From assembly GCA_903911145.1 (NCBI GenBank), contig CAIWCD010000007.1, forward strand, positions 1 through 64,000: a stretch of 64,000 nt of DNA, in the 5' to 3' direction. Made by a program: the position numbers and the translations under genes. This DNA is from an uncultured delta proteobacterium (GTDB taxonomy: Bacteria > Myxococcota > Myxococcia > Myxococcales > 40CM-4-68-19). Below are positions 43,185 to 50,921 of the stretch, piece after piece (position 1 is the stretch's first letter; every line of letters starts with the position of its first letter). The notes below the pieces were generated by a model. The model was not told where the DNA came from. It did no database searches and saw only the letters and a program-made list of their open reading frames with translations.

Positions 43185-45224
43185 TCACAGCGCGGCTTCC
43201 GCGCGCGACAGCTCGTCCTGCTTTTCCGTCCAGCGCTCGAACAGCGTCTCGAGTTCGCGCTCGGCCGCACGATAGCGCGCCACCAGCGGCGTCGAGCGCG
43301 CGCTGTCCGCGAAGGTCGCCGGATCCGCGAGCTGCGTCTCGGCGTCCTTCTTCTCGATCTCGAGCGCCGCGATCTTCTCTTCGAGCTGCGTGACTTCCTT
43401 CTTCAGCGGCCCAAGCAGCTTTGACTTTCGCTCGCGCTCAACAGCACGCTCGCGGCGCGCGTCCTTGCCCTGCCCCGCGGCCTCGCGCGCATCGCCCTTG
43501 CTCTCGCGCCCCGCCTCTGCGGCCGCACGCGCAGTTGCCGCGAGTTCCGCGAGCCGCGCCTTCTCCTCCGCGCGTCGCCGCTCCCAATCATCGAGATTGC
43601 CCGGCTGCGGATCGATCTTCCCGTCTTTGACTTCCCAGACCTGCGTCGCGAGCCCATTCACGAACGAGCGGTTGTGCGAGACGAACAGCAGCGTGCCTTC
43701 GTAGCCGGTGAGCGCCTCGATCAGCGCTTCAGCAGAATCGAGATCGAGATGGTTCGTCGGCTCGTCGAGAAGCAGCAGATTGGTCGGCACGACGAGCAGC
43801 TTCGCCAGCGCCACGCGCGCACGCTCGCCGCCTGAGAGCACCGCGATCTTCTTGTCGACGTCGTCGCCGCTGAAGAGAAACGAGCCGAGGATCGAGCGGA
43901 CCCACGACTGCGGCTCGGTCGGCACCAGCGCGTGGACCTCTTCGAGCACCGTCTTCTCGCGCGCGAGCGCCTCGGCGTGATGCTGCGCGAAGTAGCCCAG
44001 TTCGACATTGTGCCCGAGCTCGATCTCGCCCGCGTCCTGCGCGAGTTCACTCGCGATCAGCTTGAGCAGCGTCGTCTTGCCCGTGCCATTGAGCCCGACG
44101 ATCGCGATCCGTTCTCCTCGCAAGACCTGCCCGCTCAACTCCCGATAGACGACGTTGTCGCCGAATCGCTTGCTGACCTTCTCGAGCTTGATGACCTCGC
44201 GCCCCGAGCGCGGCGCCGGAGGAAAACGGAACTGCACCGTCTTGCGCTCCTCGATCCGCTCGATCTTCTCTTCCTTCTCGAGCGCGCGCAGCTTGCTCTG
44301 GGCCGCCTTGGCCTTCGTCGCCTTCGCGCGGAAGCGATTGACGAACGCCATCACCTCGTCGTGCTTCTTCTGCTGCCGATCCGCGCGCGCTTCGAGCTGC
44401 TCGAGCTCATCGGCGCGCTGCACCAGATAGCTCTCGTAGTCGCCCTTGTAGCTGCGCAGCCCATCGACCTCGAGCGAGAGCACGCGATCGATCTGCCGAT
44501 CGAGAAATTCGCGATCGTGCGAGACGAGCAGCAGCGCCTTGCGCGATCGCTTGAGGAACGCGTCGAACCACTCGAGCGTCGGCACATCGAGATGGTTCGT
44601 CGGCTCGTCGAGAAGAAGCAGCTCGGGGTCTTGCAGGAGCAACCCCGACAACGTCGCGCGCATGCGCCAGCCGCCGGAGAGCGACTTCGCGGGCTCGCCA
44701 AGCTGCGCGGGCTTGAAGCCGAGACCGAGCAGGATCTCCTCCGCGCGATGCCGTCCGTAATGCTCCTCGTGATGCGCGAGCTCCTCGTGCAGCGTCGCGA
44801 GTTCTCCCGCGAGCTCGACTTGCAACGCGTGAAGATCGCTCTCCGCGTCCGCACGGGTCGTGTCCTTGAACGTCGCCTGCTGCAGCTCGTTCGGATTCGC
44901 GAGCTGCCTTTCGATCGCCTCGATGCGCTGCTCGAGCGCGCGCCGACCCGGCACCGACGCGAGCACGCCATCGATGAGCGGCCCGTCAGGCATCTCGCCC
45001 ATCTCCTGCGGCAGATATCCGGCCCGCGCACGGCGCACCATCTGCACCTCGCCCGCATCGGCCTCTCGCGCGCCCGCGAGCACGCGCAGGAGCGTCGACT
45101 TGCCCGAGCCATTCGGTCCGATGAGACCGACGCGATCATGCGCGCCGAGCGTGAAGCTCGCCTCGTCGAGAATGACCTTCTTGCCGAAGCGGACCGAGAG
45201 CCCGCGCGCGTGCAGGAGCGACAT
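43185..45224 (-). CDS. ABC-F family ATPase (Uup-like)
   Basis: A 679-residue cytoplasmic ATPase with two ABC domains and no membrane part. First domain: Walker A GPNGSGKST near 36, signature LSGGWRMRATLSGLLLQ, Walker B LLLLDEPTNHLD. Linker: about 60 residues, highly charged. Second domain: Walker A GLNGTGKTT near 365, LSGGERARVALAKLL, LLLLDEPTNHLD. A C-terminal charged coiled coil (about 545-679) is as in Uup. ABC-F proteins bind the ribosome E site or act on Holliday-like structures (Uup). Its start is three bases after the end of the TPR lipoprotein gene, in a long minus-strand operon. Confidence 0.9.
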   Translation of the reverse strand: MSLLHARGLSVRFGKKVILDEASFTLGAHDRVGLIGPNGSGKSTLLRVLAGAREADAGEVQMVRRARAGYLPQEMGEMPDGPLIDGVLASVPGRRALEQRIEAIERQLANPNELQQATFKDTTRADAESDLHALQVELAGELATLHEELAHHEEHYGRHRAEEILLGLGFKPAQLGEPAKSLSGGWRMRATLSGLLLQDPELLLLDEPTNHLDVPTLEWFDAFLKRSRKALLLVSHDREFLDRQIDRVLSLEVDGLRSYKGDYESYLVQRADELEQLEARADRQQKKHDEVMAFVNRFRAKATKAKAAQSKLRALEKEEKIERIEERKTVQFRFPPAPRSGREVIKLEKVSKRFGDNVVYRELSGQVLRGERIAIVGLNGTGKTTLLKLIASELAQDAGEIELGHNVELGYFAQHHAEALAREKTVLEEVHALVPTEPQSWVRSILGSFLFSGDDVDKKIAVLSGGERARVALAKLLVVPTNLLLLDEPTNHLDLDSAEALIEALTGYEGTLLFVSHNRSFVNGLATQVWEVKDGKIDPQPGNLDDWERRRAEEKARLAELAATARAAAEAGRESKGDAREAAGQGKDARRERAVERERKSKLLGPLKKEVTQLEEKIAALEIEKKDAETQLADPATFADSARSTPLVARYRAAERELETLFERWTEKQDELSRAEAAL

Positions 45225-45227
45225 CGA

Positions 45228-46502
45228 CTAGTTGACTCGCGGTGCCGGAGCCGCGCCGGGAGCGGCGGCGTGAGGCTTCTCTTCGATCAGCATCGCGCGC
45301 ATGCGCTCCAGCGCCTCATGCGTCTTGCGCACATAGTCGCTCTGCGCGTTCACGCGCTCGGCAGTGGCCAGCGTCTGCTCGTAGATCTTCATCGCCTTCT
45401 CGATCAGCACGCGGACCTTCTTCTTGAGCTCCTCCCGATAGACCGCGACCTCGTCGTGCGTCAGCTTCGGCATTGGCGCATCGATCATCTGCTGGTGGAG
45501 CGACTCGTAGAGTTCGCCGATTCGGTAACCGGACGCCGTCGCCCACTCGCCATCGCCGCGGCGGATCGCGCGCAGATAGTGACCTTGTGCGGAGAGGAGA
45601 AACTGCGCCTTTGTCTCCAGCGCAGCGCCGAGCGCCTTCTCGTTCTGGGTTCCGGGGTCGAGCGTCGTCTCATCGAAATAGCTTCGGTAGATCTCGCCAA
45701 TCCAGAACTCGGCCTGCGCGAGCAGCGCGGGGTCGGCCTCGCCGTCCGTGCCGGCCTTGGCGTAGAGCTCCAGCGCTGCGCGCAGCAGATGCTCGGCATC
45801 GCCGCGACCCGCCAGCAGCGCGGGATCGCGCTCGCCCGCCTTGCGCGCATGCTCCGCCCTCTCGACCAGACAGACGGCCTGCTGCACGAGAGCCTCGCCC
45901 TTGCGGCTGTCGGGAATTCCCGGCCGCTCGCTCAAGGTCTTCAAGCGCGTTGCTGCCGCGTCGAGGCGGCCTAATTCGTGCTCGGCAAATGCGGCGTGGA
46001 ACGTCGCATCGATCTCATCGCTCGTCGGCTTGAGCGCAGCATCCTTCGGCGCACGGCTCTTCTCCGCCGCGACGATGAGCGCGATGTCCGCTTCCCAGCG
46101 CGCGAGCGCATCGCCGTAGCGCTGCAGACGCTCGAGAGAGAGCGCGCTGTTGAACGTCGCGGCACCGACGCGCTCCGACGCTGGAAAGGCGTCGGCGAGA
46201 CGCGAAAAGCAGGCCGCCGCGCGATTCCAATCGGCGGCGTCGAACGCACGCACGCCGCAGTCGAACAGCTGCGTCTCGTCGAGTTCACCGAGCGCGCGCT
46301 CTTCGAGCGGACTGGCCACCACGACCACTTCAGGAAGATCGATGTCCGCGTGTTTCGGAGGCGGCGGCACATGCGCGGCACTGCGATCGCGAAGAGCGTT
46401 TTCGCCACGCCCAGCCTGCTCGCGCGTTGCTGCCGCACACGCCGAGAGCAGCGCGAGCGAGACGAGAGCTGCGACGTGCGCGCTGCGGCAAGTGATCGTC
46501 AT
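45228..46502 (-). CDS. TPR-repeat lipoprotein
   Basis: A 424-residue exported protein with lipobox LLSAC at residue 21-22 after a clear signal peptide. The mature part is almost all alpha-helical with TPR-like repeats, for example FDAADWNRAAACFSRLADAF then ATFNSALSLERLQRYGDAL, and later a helix pair near 225-260. It was probably anchored to the outer membrane as a scaffold. I do not recognise a more precise family. It is packed between yjbQ (three bases) and the ABC-F gene (three bases). Confidence 0.72.
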   Translation of the reverse strand: MTITCRSAHVAALVSLALLSACAAATREQAGRGENALRDRSAAHVPPPPKHADIDLPEVVVVASPLEERALGELDETQLFDCGVRAFDAADWNRAAACFSRLADAFPASERVGAATFNSALSLERLQRYGDALARWEADIALIVAAEKSRAPKDAALKPTSDEIDATFHAAFAEHELGRLDAAATRLKTLSERPGIPDSRKGEALVQQAVCLVERAEHARKAGERDPALLAGRGDAEHLLRAALELYAKAGTDGEADPALLAQAEFWIGEIYRSYFDETTLDPGTQNEKALGAALETKAQFLLSAQGHYLRAIRRGDGEWATASGYRIGELYESLHQQMIDAPMPKLTHDEVAVYREELKKKVRVLIEKAMKIYEQTLATAERVNAQSDYVRKTHEALERMRAMLIEEKPHAAAPGAAPAPRVN

Positions 46503-46505
46503 TGG

Positions 46506-46916
46506 CTACCCCACGACAGTAATGTTGAGCTTGCGATTGCGCGGACCATCGAACTCGCAGAAGTAGATCGCCTGCCAGGTGCCGAGGACGAGCTTCCCGC
46601 TCTGCACCGGGAGCGTCACCGAGAAGCCGGTCATCGTCGCCTTGGCGTGCGCGGCGGCGTTGCCCTCCTCGTGCTTGTAGTAGGTCGCCGTCGAGGGCAC
46701 TGCGCGCTCAAGCGCATTGAGGATGTCGGTCTGCACATCGGGGTCGGTGTTCTCATTGACCGTCAGCCCGCCCGTGGTGTGTCCCGACGAGACGACGCAG
46801 AGACCGTTCTCGATCCCGCTCGACTTCACCTCGGCGCGCACGCGCTTGGTGACGTCGACCATCTCCGCCTTCTTGCTGGTGAGCAGCTCCAGCGAGCTGA
46901 AATGCGCAGGCATCAT
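46506..46916 (-). CDS. YjbQ/UPF0047 family protein
   Basis: A 136-residue protein of the UPF0047 family, reported to have weak thiamine-phosphate synthase activity. The metal/phosphate site residues are visible in SSGHTTGGLTVNENTDPDV and HEEGNAAAHAKATMTG, and the closing LGTWQAIYFCEFDGPR is family-typical. Two ATG codons stand side by side at 46916 and 46913. AGGAGAG spacing fits the second slightly better. It follows an ArsA-like gene after 48 bases. Confidence 0.88.
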   Translation of the reverse strand: MMPAHFSSLELLTSKKAEMVDVTKRVRAEVKSSGIENGLCVVSSGHTTGGLTVNENTDPDVQTDILNALERAVPSTATYYKHEEGNAAAHAKATMTGFSVTLPVQSGKLVLGTWQAIYFCEFDGPRNRKLNITVVG

Positions 46917-46964
46917 CTCTCTCCTGATTCAAGGCCCATCGCCGAGGCGAGGTGCACTGCTGAT

Positions 46965-48200
46965 CTAGAACGCACCAAGGCTCTCGTGGATCTGCCAGAG
47001 CCCCGATAGATCGTGGATGTCGCGGCGCAGACGGGGCGCGACGTAGAGCGGCACACCTGGCAGCGCAGCCGTGAGACGCGCGACTTCGCGGTGGTCGACG
47101 TCGGCGAGCGCGGCCTGCTCGAGCAGCGTGCGCGCAAGCCGCGCCGAGAGCAGCTCGCCGCCCTTCGCGTCGAGCGCCGACGACTCGACCGCGCCCAGTT
47201 CGTGGAGGGCCGCTGGAGCCGCTGGAGCATCGGGGATCTGCGCGCGGGAGAGCGCCTCGACAAGATCCGCAGCGAGCTCTGCGCCGCCCACTGCGCGGGG
47301 ATCCCGCTGCATGCGGTTGACGATCACCGCCGCCGTCTTGATGCGCGCATCGGAGAGTGCGCGATGAAAGAAGAGCGCCTCATCGATGGTCAGCGCCGAC
47401 GGCGAGGTCACCAGGACGAACGCGGATTCGGGCGAAGCGAGCAGTGCCTTCACCTGCGCTGCACGCTGCGTGAACCCTTCGTACATGCCCTCGAACGCGA
47501 CGAAGAAATCCGCGACGTCGCGCAGGAAGTCCGCGCCAGTAAAGCGTGCGAGCGTCTTGAGGATGATGCTCGACGGCAGCGCGAAGAGCTTGAGTCCGAA
47601 CGATCCCGCCTTGAGCATCGGCCCGAGCACGAAGCGCATGGCGTCGTTGTCGAGCATGTCCATCAAGCGATCGGGCGCGCCGAGGAAGTCGAGTGCATTC
47701 GAGGTGGGAGGCGTGTCGAGGACCACCACGTCGTAGCGGCCGCTCGCGGAGATGCGCTGCACCTGCTCCATCGCCATGTATTCGAGGCTGCCGGCGAGCA
47801 CCGTCGAGACGGTCTGGTAGAGGCGGTTCTTGAGGATCGCTTCGGCCTGCGCGGGAGAGCGCGAATCCTTGCGCACCAGCTCGTCCCACGCGGTCTTCAA
47901 ATCGAGCATCATCGCGGAGAGCTGTCCGCGCGGCTCGATGCCACGCGCGCGCAGCGAGGAGAGATCGATCGGCGTCTCCTTGTTGCCAAGAGCAGAGAGC
48001 CCGAGCGAGTTGGCGAGGCGGCGCGCAGGATCGATGGTGAGCACGAGCACGCGCTGCCCATCGACGGCAAGGCGCAGCGCAAGCGCCGCAGCGCTGGTGG
48101 TCTTGCCGACGCCGCCCGAACCGACGAGCGCAACCACCTTGCGGCCGCGCACCAGCTCGCGCAGAGGGAGTTGTGAATTCTGCGCAGCGCTCGCGGTCAC
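46965..48200 (-). CDS. ArsA-like anion-transporting P-loop ATPase, second of a pair
   Basis: A 411-residue SIMIBI-class ATPase. The deviant Walker A VGSGGVGKTTSAAALALRL near 20 and VVLDTPPTSNALDFLGAPDRL near 165 match the ArsA/GET3 family. Full-length ArsA has two such domains; here they are on two genes. The GTG start overlaps the stop of the first gene (GTGA). Arsenite-efflux partners ArsB, ArsC and ArsR are absent, so a role in tail-anchored protein handling or cell organisation is as likely as arsenic resistance. Confidence 0.82.
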   Translation of the reverse strand: MTASAAQNSQLPLRELVRGRKVVALVGSGGVGKTTSAAALALRLAVDGQRVLVLTIDPARRLANSLGLSALGNKETPIDLSSLRARGIEPRGQLSAMMLDLKTAWDELVRKDSRSPAQAEAILKNRLYQTVSTVLAGSLEYMAMEQVQRISASGRYDVVVLDTPPTSNALDFLGAPDRLMDMLDNDAMRFVLGPMLKAGSFGLKLFALPSSIILKTLARFTGADFLRDVADFFVAFEGMYEGFTQRAAQVKALLASPESAFVLVTSPSALTIDEALFFHRALSDARIKTAAVIVNRMQRDPRAVGGAELAADLVEALSRAQIPDAPAAPAALHELGAVESSALDAKGGELLSARLARTLLEQAALADVDHREVARLTAALPGVPLYVAPRLRRDIHDLSGLWQIHESLGAF

Positions 48201-49171
48201 AGCGCGCCCTCGAGAGCATGTGCGACCTTCTCGATCGCATTGAGGCCGAACTGCCTTTCGAAGAGCTGCGGCACACAGAGCAGCGGCCCTTGCGCAGCCT
48301 GGCCGGGAGCACTCTGCGCGGCGATCGCATCGCGGAGCACCTTCTCGTACTGCACCGACATCTGCGCGCGCGCCTCGTGGCCGTCGGCTGCGTCCGCGGC
48401 GGCCGAGAGCATCGGCCCTCCGCGCGCGACCGCCGTGCGCTCGGCTTCGGTGAAGCGCGGCTGGAAGACCGCGTTGAGCACGAGCGGCCCGAGCGGCAGC
48501 TTCTCCTTGCAGAGCGCGGCCCGCAGCTCGATCGCCTCATTCACCGGCATCTCTTCAGGAAGCGAAGCGACCAGCACCTGCGTGCGCGTGGGATCTTGCA
48601 GGAGCGTCTGGATCCAGGTCATGTCCGCCGCCAGAGGACCGTCCGAGACAAGCGAGAGAAAGACGCGCGGAACCGTGAGCAGCGCGAGCGCGTGGCCCGT
48701 CGCGGGCGCATCGAGCACAACCAGATCCCACTTGTGGACGCCCCGATCGAACTCCTTCTCGGCGTGCCAGGCGATCTTCCCGAGCATCACGATCTCGGCG
48801 AGCGACGGCGCCGCGCGCAGGAAGTAACGCACGACTTTTCTCTCGAAGACGAGGTTGTAGAGCGTCTCCGAACGCAGCGTCATGATGCCGTACTCGCGCA
48901 TCGCCTCCGGTGGACGGACGTGCACCGAGTAGACGTTCTTCGCGAGCTCGCGGATCTCCGGGCCACTCGGCGGCTTGCCGAACAGCTCGCTCACCCGCTC
49001 TCTGGCCGAGACTTCGCAGACCAGCACGCGCTTGCCTCGGCGCGCAGCCGCCAGCGCCAGCGCGGCAGAGATCGTGCTCTTGCCGGTTCCACCTTTTCCA
49101 GTGACGACGAGAAGTCGCCGCGAGAGCAGATCGGTGTGCAGCCCTCGCTCGCTGATGTCGCCCTCTGACAC
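48197..49171 (-). CDS. ArsA-like P-loop ATPase, first of a pair
   Basis: A 324-residue ATPase with the deviant Walker A TGKGGTGKSTISAALALA near 24 and LVVLDAPATGHALALL near 150. The following LTVPRVFLSLVSDGPLAADM is also typical of ArsA-like proteins. It starts at a GTG 12 bases after the GT87-like gene and overlaps its partner by four bases. The two proteins probably form a heterodimer that corresponds to the two halves of ArsA. Cargo is not evident. Confidence 0.82.
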   Translation of the reverse strand: MSEGDISERGLHTDLLSRRLLVVTGKGGTGKSTISAALALAAARRGKRVLVCEVSARERVSELFGKPPSGPEIRELAKNVYSVHVRPPEAMREYGIMTLRSETLYNLVFERKVVRYFLRAAPSLAEIVMLGKIAWHAEKEFDRGVHKWDLVVLDAPATGHALALLTVPRVFLSLVSDGPLAADMTWIQTLLQDPTRTQVLVASLPEEMPVNEAIELRAALCKEKLPLGPLVLNAVFQPRFTEAERTAVARGGPMLSAAADAADGHEARAQMSVQYEKVLRDAIAAQSAPGQAAQGPLLCVPQLFERQFGLNAIEKVAHALEGAL

Positions 49172-49183
49172 GGGGCGCGGACC

Positions 49184-50545
49184 CTAGTCTGCGGGCTGCG
49201 GATCGGTCAATGCGAGATCACCGCTCTGTGCATCGCGTTCATTCGCCGGTGTTGGCGTAAGCGCGGCAGCGGCGGCGCAGGCGAGCGCGAGAACGAGAAA
49301 GTGATAGTTCGCGAAGGCCTGCTTGCCGATGTCGAAGAAGCCCGCGAAGGCGAAGGCGAGCGCCGCGAGAGCGCCACCAACGTTGCGCGGCGAGAATCGC
49401 CAGCCGAGGGCGAGAGCGGGCGCGAGCACGAGGAACGAGGTGAATCCAGGCAACTGCGGACCTCCAGCGCGAGCGAGCAGAGCGGCGAAGCTGAGCGCGT
49501 CGAAGCGAAACGGCTGGCGCAACTGGAAGAGCAGAACAGAGTCGACAAAGTCGCTCGGCGCGAAAAGCGCGAGCGGCAGGCTGATGAGCAGCGCAAGTGC
49601 GCACGCACGCAGCGCCCGCCCCGCAAGTTGCGCGCGACGCTCCTCGGAAAACAGCAGCGGCAGCAGAGGAAGAATGAAGCAGCCGTACTGCTTGACCGCG
49701 ATGAGACCGGCGAGCAGCCACGTCGACAGACGCGGCGCGCGCGGAGCAGCGAGAGCCAGCGCGCAGACGAACGCGACCATGAGCGGCTCGGTCCATCCCT
49801 GCTCGAGCACGAAGAACGTGCGCGGAGAAAAGAGCAGGAGCAGCGCGCAGAGTTCACCGATGCGTCCGCGTCCGAGTTTCGCGATGCAGGCAGCGCTCAC
49901 GGTCAGTGCCGCGACAAGAGCGATTCGATAGTCGCCGCAGAGAAAGTGCGCGAGGAACGTGAGCGCCAGAGAGAGCGGCGGATAGGGATGGCCGACGTGC
50001 ACAATTCCATCGCGCACCAGTCCCTCGCCGTAGAAGCGCGCATCACCGTAGAGGAGCGGGATGGTCGTCGCGTACGGACTGTGACCATCGAGGAGCGCGG
50101 CGAACCCGGCGCGGTGGAAGAGGAAGACATCGATCGCGGGAGAGGGCGACGCGCGCAGAAGCCAGAGCACGAGCGCCGCGTGAGTAGCGAGCAGGAGCGG
50201 CCAGCGCAGACGCCCGAGCGGCGGTGAAGGAAACATCCCGGCGACCGCCAGCGCGATCGCAACGAGCAGTCCGCCCCAGAACGGCCACGGACCGCCCGGA
50301 ACCGGATGCAGATCGATCCCCGGAGGCCGGACGAACTGCGCCGCCATCGAGAGCAGCACGAGCGCAGCGGCGGCGAGCGAGAGCAGCGCGACCGCGACCA
50401 GAGCGAGCGCGACAGGATCGAAGGCCCCGTCGCGCAGCCAGATCGCCCATCCGGTCGCGACCGCTGCGAGCGCCGCGAAGGTCGTCCGCGCGGCGCTCAA
50501 CGCACCGCTCGGACCGATGTTCGCTGCCGCTGTTGGCGTCGACAT
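49184..50545 (-). CDS. DUF2029/GT87-like membrane protein
   Basis: A 453-residue polytopic protein with about eleven to twelve hydrophobic helices. A large first loop has DVFLFHRAGFAALLDGHSPY near 140, which resembles the Asp-containing loop of DUF2029/GT87 mannosyltransferases. HVGHPYPPLSLALTFLAHFL and the VLEQGWTEPLMVAFVCAL segment also fit. It is probably a polyprenol-phosphate-sugar glycosyltransferase. It is the first gene of a minus-strand run and is divergent from the kdp operon, with 189 bases between. Confidence 0.68.
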   Translation of the reverse strand: MSTPTAAANIGPSGALSAARTTFAALAAVATGWAIWLRDGAFDPVALALVAVALLSLAAAALVLLSMAAQFVRPPGIDLHPVPGGPWPFWGGLLVAIALAVAGMFPSPPLGRLRWPLLLATHAALVLWLLRASPSPAIDVFLFHRAGFAALLDGHSPYATTIPLLYGDARFYGEGLVRDGIVHVGHPYPPLSLALTFLAHFLCGDYRIALVAALTVSAACIAKLGRGRIGELCALLLLFSPRTFFVLEQGWTEPLMVAFVCALALAAPRAPRLSTWLLAGLIAVKQYGCFILPLLPLLFSEERRAQLAGRALRACALALLISLPLALFAPSDFVDSVLLFQLRQPFRFDALSFAALLARAGGPQLPGFTSFLVLAPALALGWRFSPRNVGGALAALAFAFAGFFDIGKQAFANYHFLVLALACAAAAALTPTPANERDAQSGDLALTDPQPAD

Positions 50546-50600
50546 AGAGGGGTTCGCTTCTCATCGCCGCGCAGCTTCCGCAAGCTGCTCGTCGCCGCCC

Positions 50601-50644
50601 GTGCAATTCGCAACTCGACCGCCGCCTCCATTTGCAAATTGCAC
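50601..50644. promoter_or_regulatory. inverted repeat, probable activator-binding site upstream of kdp
   Basis: GTGCAATTCGCAA (50601-50613) and TTGCAAATTGCAC (50632-50644) are reverse complements at 12 of 13 positions, with 18 bases between. The pair is A/T-rich compared with its surroundings. It is centred about 85-90 bases before the predicted sigma-54 transcript start, the usual position for an NtrC-type activator site. Confidence 0.55.
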
Positions 50645-50684
50645 GGCTCCTCGAGAAATCCCCGCGTCGCACGGCCCTTCGCGC

Positions 50685-50700
50685 GGGCACGCCCGATGCA
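50685..50700 (+). promoter_or_regulatory. sigma-54 promoter of the kdp operon
   Basis: GGGCACGCCCGATGCA matches the sigma-54 consensus TGGCACG-N4-TTGCA at 10 of 12 fixed positions, with exact GG-N10-GC spacing. The expected transcript start is near 50711. A CGGAGGA ribosome-binding site (50724-50730) precedes the first start codon at 50735, giving a short, coherent leader. Confidence 0.65.
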
Positions 50701-50734
50701 CTGCCGCCTCTCGCTTCTTTTCGCGGAGGACTTT

Positions 50735-50818
50735 GTGCTCGATCTCATCGTCGTCGGTGTCACCCTCGCCTTCTTCACCGCGTGCGGCCTCTACGCCTAC
50801 GCGCTCGAGCGTCTCTGA
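50735..50818 (+). CDS. 27-residue membrane microprotein upstream of kdpF
   Basis: A tiny open frame starting at GTG, with CGGAGGA four bases upstream. Its product is one hydrophobic helix (LIVVGVTLAFFTACGLYAYA) followed by LERL. Its TGA shares one base with the ATG of kdpF, so translation is coupled. From memory, similar short proteins precede kdpF in other bacteria. Its position makes a role in Kdp assembly or stability plausible, but no activity is established. Confidence 0.6.
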   Translation: MLDLIVVGVTLAFFTACGLYAYALERL

Positions 50819-50919
50819 TGGAGGCGACTCTCTCCGTCGACTATGCGGTGGGTCTCGCGCTCTGCGTGCTCATCACCGGCTACCTCGTCTACGCGCTTCT
50901 GCGCCCCGAGCGGTTCTAG
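50818..50919 (+). CDS. kdpF: KdpF, small subunit of the potassium-transporting ATPase
   Basis: A 33-residue single-helix protein ending GYLVYALLRPERF, the signature end of KdpF (compare E. coli LGYLVYALINAEAF). KdpF stabilises the KdpABC complex. It overlaps the preceding microprotein gene by one base and ends two bases before kdpA. Confidence 0.85.
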   Translation: MEATLSVDYAVGLALCVLITGYLVYALLRPERF

Positions 50920-50921
50920 CC

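Noticed and set aside
48197-49171. Arsenic-resistance operon
   Set aside because: Only ArsA-like ATPases are present. ArsB, ArsC, ArsD and ArsR are missing in the neighbourhood.
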